Positions 1 to 6,467 of a stretch of 10,034 bases of DNA are shown one piece after another; the first letter of the stretch is position 1; each line of letters opens with the position of its first letter. The stretch lies in the NCBI GenBank assembly GCA_934132925.1, contig CAKPAL010000030.1, forward strand, positions 1 through 10,034, read 5' to 3'. Origin of the DNA: an uncultured Bacilli bacterium (lineage in GTDB: Bacteria; Bacillota_I; Bacilli_A; RF39; UBA660). The notes beneath the pieces are model-generated. The model was not told where the DNA came from, searched no databases, and saw only the letters and a program-made list of their open reading frames with translations. The position numbers and the translations under genes were made by a program.

Positions 1-732
1 GATCCTGCTGTCGAAGAAAATCTTACCATTCTAAAAGAAAAGGTATTAGAACTTAAAGCAGACTGTGGTATTGCTTTTGATGGTGATGGTGATAGAGTAG
101 GGATAGTAGATAATAAAGGTAAGTTTGTTCCTATTGACAAATATATGATTTTGATATGGCGAGATATTTATAATAAAGTTGAAAAAAAAGAAGGTTTTTT
201 CGATGTCAAGTGTTCTAATGCTGTAAAAGATGAATTAAATAGATTGGGTATAAAACCAGTAGAAACTAGAACAGGAAACTCTTATACCAAAAAAATATCT
301 GTAGAAAACAACTATCCATTTGGTGGTGAAATGTCAGGACATCTATATTTTAGAGATAAATTTATTGGTAATGATGATGGTATATATGCTGGATTAAGAT
401 TAGTAGAAATACTATCAAATACAAATAAAACAGTAGAAGAACTACTACTTAATATACCAATATATTATTCTACCGACGAAAATAAAATACCAGTAGAAGA
501 TAGTAAAAAAGATATAATAGTAAGTAGAGTAGAGGAGTACTGTAAAAACAAAGGTTATAAGTATATTACTATAGATGGTGTTAAAGTATTATATGATGAT
601 GGTTTTGCTTTAGTTAGAAAATCTAATACAACTCCTAATATAACTACTAGATATGAAGCCAAAACTAAAGAAAGATTAGAAGAAATTACTAAAGAGTATA
701 CTTCCCTATTAAATAAATTAAAAGAAGAGTAG
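1..732 (+). CDS. manB: Phosphomannomutase/phosphoglucomutase, 3' part (5' end outside window)
   Basis: Interconverts hexose 1- and 6-phosphates (mannose and/or glucose) for cell-surface sugar synthesis, in the cytoplasm. The open frame runs in from base 1 and codes for 243 visible residues, about half of the usual 450-500 residue enzyme; an internal ATG at 145 is not the start. Visible motifs are the metal-binding loop DGDGDR (visible residues 27-32), the sugar-binding loop GEMSGH (109-114) and the C-terminal phosphate-binding RKSNTTP (206-212). DGDGDR together with GEMSGH favours the ManB/AlgC group over phosphoglucosamine mutase GlmM, which usually has DGDADR and GEQSGH. The N-terminal catalytic serine domain lies outside the window. 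The gene ends in TAG inside a shared terminator hairpin. Family assignment is firm; mannose versus glucose preference cannot be read from sequence. Confidence 0.93.
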   Translation, partial: DPAVEENLTILKEKVLELKADCGIAFDGDGDRVGIVDNKGKFVPIDKYMILIWRDIYNKVEKKEGFFDVKCSNAVKDELNRLGIKPVETRTGNSYTKKISVENNYPFGGEMSGHLYFRDKFIGNDDGIYAGLRLVEILSNTNKTVEELLLNIPIYYSTDENKIPVEDSKKDIIVSRVEEYCKNKGYKYITIDGVKVLYDDGFALVRKSNTTPNITTRYEAKTKERLEEITKEYTSLLNKLKEE

Positions 733-753
733 GTAAACCTATTCTCCTTTTTC
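721..753. terminator. Bidirectional terminator between manB and the CxC-rich gene
   Basis: The left arm 721-733 pairs with 738-750 around a TAAA loop, with one G-U pair and one mismatch. A T-run (748-752) follows on + and an A-run (721-723) gives U residues on -. Both convergent stop codons lie within the hairpin, which suits a shared terminator. Confidence 0.75.
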
Positions 754-906
754 TTCAAAGTTACTAGTATTGTTTTTCTTAGTACAATGACAATTATCTT
801 TATGACAATCACATGAAACTTCATTATTTAAATTAGTTTCATTACAATTACAATCAAAATTATTATTTTTTGATTTAGACTTAAGATCTTTATTTTTCTT
901 ACTCAT
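739..906 (-). CDS. Small Cys-rich protein with three CxC pairs (55 aa), unknown function
   Basis: A 55-residue hydrophilic protein I do not recognise. I chose the ATG at 906 because GGAGG lies 8 bases upstream; an upstream TTG in the same frame overlaps that RBS and is less likely. The N-terminal third is Lys/Asn/Ser-rich (residues 2-16). The centre holds six cysteines as three CxC pairs at 19/21, 32/34 and 39/41, with His35 and His40 beside the last two pairs. The tail is acidic. There is no signal peptide and no membrane segment. This pattern suggests metal binding (metallothionein-like or a small zinc site), but that is inference from composition only. The gene stands alone: it converges on manB through a shared terminator and has about 400 bases of non-coding DNA upstream. 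No clear -35/-10 pair was found. Confidence 0.7.
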   Translation of the reverse strand: MSKKNKDLKSKSKNNNFDCNCNETNLNNEVSCDCHKDNCHCTKKNNTSNFEEKGE

Positions 907-1321
907 TTTAATTACCTCCAATTATAGTATTTACTAAATAGAGAATAATATACCTAAACTTCTTTTTCTATTTACTATATCTTCTTCTTTTTTAGAACTT
1001 AACATAATATTAATTATAGGAAGTAAGATATTTAATTAAAAGTAGTGTAGTTGTTAAGCTTAAATTATAATATAAAATTAGTATTTAAAAGAATTAGTTA
1101 TTATTATATTATTAATTATATTGGATATACTATAAATATATAAATTAATTTATAATATATTTATAATATAAAAAAATTAATTACATAATTATTAGTTATA
1201 TAATTAATTCTAAATTTAATAATTATCTATCTAATTAATTTTAAATTAATTTAATATCAGTTTATATAAATCATCCTATCACTTCCCTATTTTTAATTAA
1301 AATTAAAGTAGGGGACATAAA
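907..1321. other. Non-coding, extremely AT-rich intergenic region
   Basis: I see no open frame with an RBS on either strand. From about 1081 to 1260 only about 13 of 180 bases are G or C by my count, made largely of TTAATT/ATTAAT and TATAATAT words. A weak hairpin (1285-1293 with 1305-1313, CCCTA/TAGGG ends) sits just downstream of the regulator gene's stop but has no following T-run, so it is at best a poor terminator. No DnaA-box cluster was seen. Confidence 0.6.
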
Positions 1322-2104
1322 CTAAAATTTTTGAGCCATAATTTCTGCTATTTTATCTAAAACCTCACTAGCATTACTTTTATCTATTTCATCATATCCA
1401 AGTTCTCTTAAAGCTCTTATTTTAGCAGTATTTAATTCCTGAGTTCTAGTAAGTTTTTCTTCTTTTTTTGACTCTAACATTGCTTCCCATCTTTTATGAG
1501 ATTCTGCTAATCTTGTACGAGATGCTCCCCCATTAGTATATAATGTAATAGCAGAGTACATAATACTTTCAAAAACAAATTGATTATTTTCATCAAAAAC
1601 ATATTTATCAGGAGCAGTATAACCAAAGTTTTTTGAGAAAAAGCCTAATAAATATTTTAATTCTTTAGTACTACTTAAATTTTCAATAAAATGATGAACA
1701 TATTCAACAGTAGCAAAAGCTTCTCCTTCCCTACCCTTTTCTTCCATAAGGATATTTTTAAGCATTTGACTAATTTCTGTAATCATTTCTATTTCATCTT
1801 TTCTTAAGCCACCAAAATCTATTAATTCTTCTTTTTTAGAAGTAGTTTTTTTATTATCAAAAATCTTACTGCCAATCTTTTGTAAATAATCATTAGTTAT
1901 ATCTTTTTCTAATATTTCTTTTTCGGAAGTTACATCAAGTAAATCAAATAATAATTGACATTTCTCATTAGGTAGTTTTGACAAATCTTTACTATCGAAA
2001 TAGTTGTAAACCATTTGTCTTGATACTCCCAAATACTTTGATAGATTTACTTTTGAAATATTAGCCTTTTTTAATATTAGATTGATTTTTTCTATAACAT
2101 TCAT
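1322..2104 (-). CDS. Helix-turn-helix regulator with unrecognised C-terminal region (260 aa)
   Basis: A probable DNA-binding regulator. Residues about 5-60 resemble an XRE/Cro-type domain, with the helix-turn-helix near 17-36 (SKVNLSKYLGVSRQMVYNYF). A charged linker (about 65-105) leads to an alpha-helical region (about 105-260) that I do not recognise. That region has no membrane segment and no clear enzyme motif, and could hold dimerisation or ligand-sensing functions. The ATG at 2104 is supported by AGGAGG nine bases upstream. The gene is monocistronic, with its own promoter inside a perfect 9-bp inverted repeat, which suggests autoregulation (inference). Its target genes cannot be told from the window, as neither neighbour is an obvious partner. 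It ends in TAG. Confidence 0.82.
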   Translation of the reverse strand: MNVIEKINLILKKANISKVNLSKYLGVSRQMVYNYFDSKDLSKLPNEKCQLLFDLLDVTSEKEILEKDITNDYLQKIGSKIFDNKKTTSKKEELIDFGGLRKDEIEMITEISQMLKNILMEEKGREGEAFATVEYVHHFIENLSSTKELKYLLGFFSKNFGYTAPDKYVFDENNQFVFESIMYSAITLYTNGGASRTRLAESHKRWEAMLESKKEEKLTRTQELNTAKIRALRELGYDEIDKSNASEVLDKIAEIMAQKF

Positions 2105-2136
2105 TATTGTTAGCCTCCTATTAAGTTTTATATAAC

Positions 2137-2170
2137 TTTACATTTACAATTATATCATACAAAATGTAAA
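2137..2170 (-). promoter_or_regulatory. Promoter of the regulator gene inside a 9-bp inverted repeat (putative operator)
   Basis: TTTACATTT (2137-2145) and AAATGTAAA (2162-2170) are perfect inverted copies separated by 16 bases. Between them on the minus strand is an extended -10, TGATATAAT (2157-2149), with no good -35. One arm covers the likely transcription start and the other lies upstream of the -10. This placement suits repression by the encoded HTH protein; that part is inference. Confidence 0.6.
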
Positions 2171-2234
2171 ATTACTAGTGCTTTTTAATTTTTTCTTTAA
2201 GAATGGCTTATATATAATAGATATGGTTGATATA

Positions 2235-2262
2235 TTATTTTTAGACGATAGACTAAAAATAA
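2235..2262. other. Perfect 10-bp hairpin adjoining the mnmA terminator
   Basis: TTATTTTTAG (2235-2244) and CTAAAAATAA (2253-2262) form a perfect stem with the 8-base loop ACGATAGA. It abuts the mnmA terminator hairpin, sharing base 2262, and the loops differ by one base. On the minus strand its 5' arm is also the T-run of the terminator. Confidence 0.6.
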
Positions 2263-2289
2263 CACTGTAAGACCATAGACTTACAGTGT
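2255..2289 (-). terminator. Rho-independent terminator of mnmA
   Basis: On the minus strand, a few bases after the mnmA stop, ACACTGTAAG and CTTACAGTGT form a perfect 10-bp stem (2280-2289 with 2262-2271) around an 8-base loop. The run TATTTTT follows directly (2261-2255). Confidence 0.9.
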
Positions 2290-2295
2290 CAAACA

Positions 2296-3372
2296 TTATT
2301 TAACTTCTTTAATTATTCCTCCGCCAAGACAAATATCACCATCATATAAAACACAAAATTGTCCTGGTGTTACTGCTTTAGAACCCTTATAACTTAATTT
2401 TAGAGTATTATTATCAAGGTATTCAACTTCTATATCAATATCAGGTTGTCTATATCTAAACTTACAAGTACATTTGTTAGGTCTACTATCAGTCAAAAAA
2501 TTAAAATCTTCAATAATAGCGGTACTAGAATATAAGTATTTATTATCATCACCAATAGCTACATATAAGATATTTTTATTTAAATCCTTTTTAACTACAA
2601 AAGTACGATCTTTAGTACCACCAATATTTAAGCCTCTTCTTTGGCCGATAGTATAATACATAAGACCAATATGTTTACCAAGTACCTCACCTGTATCAAT
2701 ATTAACAATATCTCCTGGTATATTAGGTAAATAGTTCTCTAAAAATTTAGTAAAATTTCTTTCTCCAATAAAGCAAATACCAGTAGAATCCTTCTTATCC
2801 GCCGTTACTAAACCATATTCACTAGCAATCTCTCTTACTTTAGGTTTCTCTATTTCACCTAAAGGAAATAAAACATCTTTAAAAACATCTCTATTTACAT
2901 AAGCAAGAAAATATGATTGATCCTTATTTTTGTCAATTGCTTTAGCAAGTTTACCATCAATTAATCTAGCATAGTGTCCAGTTGCTATATAATCTGCTCC
3001 TAGTTTTTTAGCTTCTTTAACAAACAAATCAAACTTAATATATTTATTACACATAACATCAGGATTAGGAGTTCTTCCTTTTTCTAATTCATCTAAAAAG
3101 TACTTAAAGACAAAATCCCAATATTCTTTAACAAAATCTACTCTATGTAGAGGAATGCCAATCTTTTCACATACCGCTAATGCATCATTATAATCTTGTT
3201 CTTGAGGACAAATATTATTATTCAAATTAGGATTACCAAGATAATCATTATTAATAGTACTATCCCAATTTCTCATAAATAAACCAATAACATTATAGCC
3301 AGCCTTTTTTAACATAATCGCGGCTACTGAGGAGTCTACACCTCCCGACATTCCAATTACTACTGTTTTCAT
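2296..3372 (-). CDS. mnmA: tRNA-specific 2-thiouridylase MnmA (358 aa)
   Basis: Installs the 2-thio group on U34 of Lys, Glu and Gln tRNAs in the cytoplasm, using ATP to adenylate the tRNA and a persulfide sulfur carried from a cysteine desulfurase. The protein is full length. It has the PP-loop SGGVDSS (residues 9-15), the two catalytic cysteines Cys108 (in NPDVMCNKYIKF) and Cys200 (in STGICFIGERNF), TGHYAR (131-136), DQSYFL (151-156), YTIGQRRGL (240-248), and the usual C-terminal beta-barrel region. The ATG at 3372 has GAGGTG 8 bases upstream. It starts 42 bases after the stop of spoIIM with no terminator seen between, so the two are probably cotranscribed. A strong terminator follows. No sulfur donor gene lies in the window. 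Confidence 0.98.
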   Translation of the reverse strand: MKTVVIGMSGGVDSSVAAIMLKKAGYNVIGLFMRNWDSTINNDYLGNPNLNNNICPQEQDYNDALAVCEKIGIPLHRVDFVKEYWDFVFKYFLDELEKGRTPNPDVMCNKYIKFDLFVKEAKKLGADYIATGHYARLIDGKLAKAIDKNKDQSYFLAYVNRDVFKDVLFPLGEIEKPKVREIASEYGLVTADKKDSTGICFIGERNFTKFLENYLPNIPGDIVNIDTGEVLGKHIGLMYYTIGQRRGLNIGGTKDRTFVVKKDLNKNILYVAIGDDNKYLYSSTAIIEDFNFLTDSRPNKCTCKFRYRQPDIDIEVEYLDNNTLKLSYKGSKAVTPGQFCVLYDGDICLGGGIIKEVK

Positions 3373-3414
3373 ATAAGTAACACCTCACTAGGACATTATA
3401 TCACAATTTATTAA

Positions 3415-4047
3415 TTAAATAAATAGTTTTATCACTAGTTTTAATAGTGATGGTACTAAAAAACCCTCAGTCAAAGAAGAAATAACTATTAATATAAGAC
3501 ATATACCAAATACTAAAAAGTATTTTTTAATAAATCTCTTCATATTTAATTCTCTATCTTTAATAAAAATAATCTTCCATAAATTAATCGTAAATATTAT
3601 TGAATAAACACCAAGCAAAAGATATACTAATATATTTATAATACTAGTAGGAAATACATATATAAAAGCTGCTAATAAACCTTTATACTTAAATGTTAAA
3701 AAGAATGCTGAAATAGAAAATCCTATCATAAAACTCTTTAAATATATTAAAAATATATTAATTACTATTCCAATAATAGACATACCTAGTACCCATATTA
3801 AAACTATAAAAATAAGATTTTCTATAAAAGCATCAGTAGCGGCTTTAGTATTACTAATATTATTAGTATTAATACTATTAAAGAAAGTATTTATTTTTTC
3901 AATTACTAAACTACGATCTGCTTCTTTTAATACCACCAAAAAGATAGATCCAGATATTATTCCCAATATAATGATAAATAAAACAAAAGTATTTATTTTC
4001 TTATCTGGCATAATTATAGCTAGTCCCCTATTTAATTTCTTATTCAT
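3415..4047 (-). CDS. spoIIM: Stage II sporulation protein M (SpoIIM) family membrane protein (210 aa)
   Basis: An integral membrane protein. Length and the core LIWVLGMSIIGIVINI (83-98), followed by a Lys-Ser-x3-Gly-Phe segment (104-110) and a conserved Pro in VFPTSIINI (131-139), match my memory of Bacillus SpoIIM. Predicted membrane spans are about 19-40, 78-100, 104-118, 122-152 and 175-192. In Bacillus, SpoIIM works with SpoIID and SpoIIP in peptidoglycan remodelling during forespore engulfment, acting as the membrane scaffold. Neither partner is in the window, so whether this organism sporulates is unknown; SpoIIM-family proteins also occur in non-sporulators. The ATG at 4047 has GGTGAT 5 bases upstream. 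It heads a probable two-gene unit with mnmA. No convincing promoter was found in the short gap to the divergent peptide gene. Confidence 0.85.
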   Translation of the reverse strand: MNKKLNRGLAIIMPDKKINTFVLFIIILGIISGSIFLVVLKEADRSLVIEKINTFFNSINTNNISNTKAATDAFIENLIFIVLIWVLGMSIIGIVINIFLIYLKSFMIGFSISAFFLTFKYKGLLAAFIYVFPTSIINILVYLLLGVYSIIFTINLWKIIFIKDRELNMKRFIKKYFLVFGICLILIVISSLTEGFLVPSLLKLVIKLFI

Positions 4048-4079
4048 ATTTTATCACCAATAAATTATATTAAAATATA

Positions 4080-4108
4080 TTGAAAATATACCTAATATTT
4101 AGTATAAT
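4080..4108 (+). promoter_or_regulatory. Sigma-A-type promoter of the 37-aa peptide gene
   Basis: TTGAAA (4080-4085), a 17-base spacer and TATAAT (4103-4108) form a near-consensus promoter. An RBS follows at 4115-4121. Confidence 0.8.
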
Positions 4109-4129
4109 AGATTCAGAGGTGTATAAAAT

Positions 4130-4243
4130 ATGAGTAAAAAGAAAAAAAAGCAAAATCTTAGTAAAAGAATATTTGCTTATATAATGCTTTTTCTAGCAAT
4201 AATGCTTTCAGTAACAGGCGTTTTATCAGTAGTACTTAGATAA
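4130..4243 (+). CDS. 37-residue single-span membrane peptide
   Basis: ATG at 4130, TAA at 4241-4243, with AGAGGTG (4115-4121) eight bases upstream of the start. The peptide has a very basic N-terminus (MSKKKKKQNLSKR) and one hydrophobic span (about 14-35, from IFAYIMLF on) ending in Arg. By the positive-inside rule the N-terminus would be cytoplasmic. Its own promoter and a perfect terminator make it a complete transcription unit wedged between two minus-strand genes. In layout it resembles very short one-span Firmicutes proteins such as the stressosome-linked Prli42 of Listeria or the DUF4044 type; this is a resemblance from memory, not a proven match. Function unknown. The complete expression signals make it more than a chance frame. 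Confidence 0.75.
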   Translation: MSKKKKKQNLSKRIFAYIMLFLAIMLSVTGVLSVVLR

Positions 4244-4259
4244 GTAAGTACTATTTTTT
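4230..4259 (+). terminator. Rho-independent terminator of the peptide gene
   Basis: TAGTACTTA (4230-4238) and TAAGTACTA (4245-4253) pair perfectly over 9 bp around a 6-base loop that contains the stop codon, followed by six T (4254-4259). The minus strand has no T-run after the stem, so it serves + only. Confidence 0.88.
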
Positions 4260-5010
4260 ATTTAATAAATAAATATAATAACACTATTGAAACAACAAAA
4301 GTAATAACTCCAAGTAATATGTAAGAGACAAAACCACTTGAGGTATCTTTTCTATTCTTAACCGTTTTTTTACCACTATCAGCAGGTATAACATCTCTAG
4401 CGAAACTATCAAATGTATCTAATTCCATCTCAACCGTTTTATCAATTGTCGGCTCTTCATCCTTACCAACAACAAAATTTATATTAGGAGTCTCAATAAC
4501 ATTGTAATTATTATAAGTACCATTTTCTTTAACTAAATCAAGTATTGTCTTATATTCAATTCTATTATTATATCTAGCCACAAACCAATTAGTGAACTTA
4601 TTAAAAGAATCATTATTAATAACATAAATACTATTATTAACCTTAACATTGTTCTTTGTTAAAAAAGCATAAGCTGTATTAAAAATATAACCTAAATACC
4701 TATCCAATTTCTGATATATTTCCATATCATCTACTACTCTTATTCTATTTAAAACATCATCATAAAATACTGGTAAAATTAAAGTAATATTATAATTATC
4801 AAGATTTCTATAATAGTTAATTAATTCATTAGTAACTACCTCTAAACTATTTTTAGTTAAATCATAAGTATCATAATTACTCTTAAGTCTAATACTAATA
4901 TTTGTATCGGCATATTCCTTATATGGTGTAAGCATAAAGAAACTAGCATTACTATCATTAAAATAATATATATGGTGTTTTTCTAAACTACAAATTAAAG
5001 TCTCTTTCAT
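4258..5010 (-). CDS. Tail-anchored membrane protein of unknown function (250 aa)
   Basis: I do not recognise this protein. About 210 residues of soluble, mixed alpha/beta-looking sequence, rich in Asn and Tyr, are followed by a basic, Ser-rich linker (about 212-226, including KKTVKNRK) and one C-terminal membrane span (about 227-248). There is no signal peptide, so the soluble part is most likely cytoplasmic with the tail in the membrane. No enzyme motif was seen. The start ATG at 5010 follows AGGAGG by 5 bases. It has its own promoter, divergent from glyA, and no obvious terminator of its own; its stop codon overlaps the end of the peptide gene's terminator. The adjacency to glyA gives no functional hint. 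Confidence 0.8.
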   Translation of the reverse strand: MKETLICSLEKHHIYYFNDSNASFFMLTPYKEYADTNISIRLKSNYDTYDLTKNSLEVVTNELINYYRNLDNYNITLILPVFYDDVLNRIRVVDDMEIYQKLDRYLGYIFNTAYAFLTKNNVKVNNSIYVINNDSFNKFTNWFVARYNNRIEYKTILDLVKENGTYNNYNVIETPNINFVVGKDEEPTIDKTVEMELDTFDSFARDVIPADSGKKTVKNRKDTSSGFVSYILLGVITFVVSIVLLYLFIK

Positions 5011-5033
5011 AAGACCCTCCTCTACTATTATTA

Positions 5034-5062
5034 ATTATATCAAAAAAAATATAACTTGTCAT
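5034..5062 (-). promoter_or_regulatory. Promoter of the tail-anchored protein gene
   Basis: On the minus strand ATGACA (5062-5057), a 17-base spacer and TATAAT (5039-5034), with TG one base before the -10 (extended -10). The spacer contains a run of eight T. Confidence 0.75.
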
Positions 5063-5079
5063 TATCTTTTTAATATTTA

Positions 5080-5108
5080 TTTACTTTAATTTATAAATAA
5101 GTTATAAT
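5080..5108 (+). promoter_or_regulatory. Promoter of glyA
   Basis: TTTACT (5080-5085), a 17-base spacer and TATAAT (5103-5108). It is divergent from the promoter at 5034-5062, with 17 bases between the two -35 boxes. Confidence 0.75.
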
Positions 5109-5131
5109 ATTAAAGAAAGAGAGTGATATAA

Positions 5132-6355
5132 ATGGATAAATTAATTAAAGATGCTTTAATAAAAGAAATAGAAAGACAAAATAATAATATTGAACTTATT
5201 GCTAGTGAAAACTATGTTTCTAAAGATATCTTAGAACTTCAAGGTAGTGTTTTTACTAATAAATATGCTGAAGGATATCCTGGTAAGAGATATTATGGTG
5301 GCTGTGAAAATGTTGATATTGTAGAAAATTTAGCTATTGAATATGCTTGTAAACTATTTAATGCTAAATATGCAAATGTTCAACCTCATAGTGGAAGTTC
5401 TGCTAATATGGCCGTATATAAAGCCCTACTTAATCATGGAGATACTGTTATGGGTATGAATCTATCTGATGGTGGACATTTAACTCATGGTCATCCTCTT
5501 AACTTTAGTGGTATCGATTATAGAATTGTTGACTATAAAGTAAATCCTTCTACTGGATATCTTGATTATGACAATATTAGAGAAATAGCTTTAAGAGAAA
5601 GACCAAAAATGATAATAGCAGGAGCAAGTGCCTATTCAAGAAAGATTGATTTTGATAAATTTAGAGAAATAGCAGATGAAGTTGGTGCTTACTTATTTGT
5701 CGATATGGCTCATATTGCTGGTTTAGTAGCAGCTCATCTTCATATGAATCCTGTCGATTATGCTGATGTTGTAACCTCTACCACTCATAAAACTTTAAGA
5801 GGCCCAAGAGGTGGTATAATATTAACTAATAATGAAGAAATAATTAAAAAGATTAATAAAACTATTTTCCCTGGTATTCAAGGTGGTCCACTTATGCATG
5901 TAGTAGCGGCTAAAGCTCAATGCTTTTATGAGGCTCTAAATCCTTCTTTTATTACTTATCAAGAACAAGTGTTAAAGAATATAAAAGCATTATCTAATTA
6001 TTTAATTAGCAAAGGTATGACTGTTGTATCAGGAGGTACTGATAATCATTTAATTCTTCTTGATGTATATAATTCACTTGGTATAACTGGTAAAGAAGCC
6101 GAAGAAATATTAGATTCTGTCAATATAACAGTAAATAAAAATACTATTCCTAATGAAACATTAAGTCCTATGAAAGCTAGTGGTATTCGTATAGGAAGTC
6201 CCGCTATGACAACTAGAGGATTAACTGAAGAAGATTTTATCTTAATTGGAGATATCATTTATAATGTTCTTACTAATTATAATAATGAAGCTATTATAAA
6301 TAGAGAGAAAAAAAGAGTACTAGGCTTAACTAGTAAATATAAGATGTATAATTAA
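5132..6355 (+). CDS. glyA: Serine hydroxymethyltransferase (407 aa)
   Basis: A PLP enzyme that converts serine and tetrahydrofolate to glycine and 5,10-methylene-THF, the main source of one-carbon units; cytoplasmic, normally a dimer or tetramer. It is full length. Motifs are IELIASENYVS (20-30), YAEGYPGKRYYGG (45-57), HSGSSAN (86-92), VDMAHIAGL (190-198, including the cofactor-binding Asp191), and TSTTHKTLRGPRGG (215-228) with Lys220 as the PLP lysine. The start ATG at 5132 is preceded by AGAAAGAGAGTGAT (5114-5127), a long near-match to the complement of the 16S tail ending 4 bases before the ATG. The gene is monocistronic, with its own promoter and terminator. No riboswitch is visible in the short leader. 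Nothing is unusual in the protein. Confidence 0.98.
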   Translation: MDKLIKDALIKEIERQNNNIELIASENYVSKDILELQGSVFTNKYAEGYPGKRYYGGCENVDIVENLAIEYACKLFNAKYANVQPHSGSSANMAVYKALLNHGDTVMGMNLSDGGHLTHGHPLNFSGIDYRIVDYKVNPSTGYLDYDNIREIALRERPKMIIAGASAYSRKIDFDKFREIADEVGAYLFVDMAHIAGLVAAHLHMNPVDYADVVTSTTHKTLRGPRGGIILTNNEEIIKKINKTIFPGIQGGPLMHVVAAKAQCFYEALNPSFITYQEQVLKNIKALSNYLISKGMTVVSGGTDNHLILLDVYNSLGITGKEAEEILDSVNITVNKNTIPNETLSPMKASGIRIGSPAMTTRGLTEEDFILIGDIIYNVLTNYNNEAIINREKKRVLGLTSKYKMYN

Positions 6356-6361
6356 TAATGA

Positions 6362-6394
6362 AGAATTAGAGTTTACTTTGGCTCTAGTTTTTCT
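6362..6394 (+). terminator. Rho-independent terminator of glyA
   Basis: AATTAGAG (6364-6371) pairs with CTCTAGTT (6382-6389), with one G-U pair and a 10-base loop, followed by further T residues to 6392. Confidence 0.8.
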
Positions 6395-6401
6395 ATCTTT
6401 A

Positions 6402-6430
6402 TTTACATTAATTAAATTATAAGTTATAAT
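6402..6430 (+). promoter_or_regulatory. Promoter of rarA
   Basis: TTTACA (6402-6407), a 17-base spacer and TATAAT (6425-6430), just downstream of the glyA terminator. Confidence 0.8.
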
Positions 6431-6467
6431 ATATAAAGACAGAACTAAAAAGAAATGTGGTGATAAC

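Noticed and set aside
555..824. 89-codon minus-strand frame overlapping manB
   Set aside because: Antisense shadow of manB, runs through the shared terminator and has no RBS.
907..1321. AT-rich region as a replication origin
   Set aside because: No DnaA boxes and no dnaA/dnaN nearby.
4064..4069. TATAAT on the minus strand upstream of spoIIM
   Set aside because: The start would fall within the RBS and no -35 is present.
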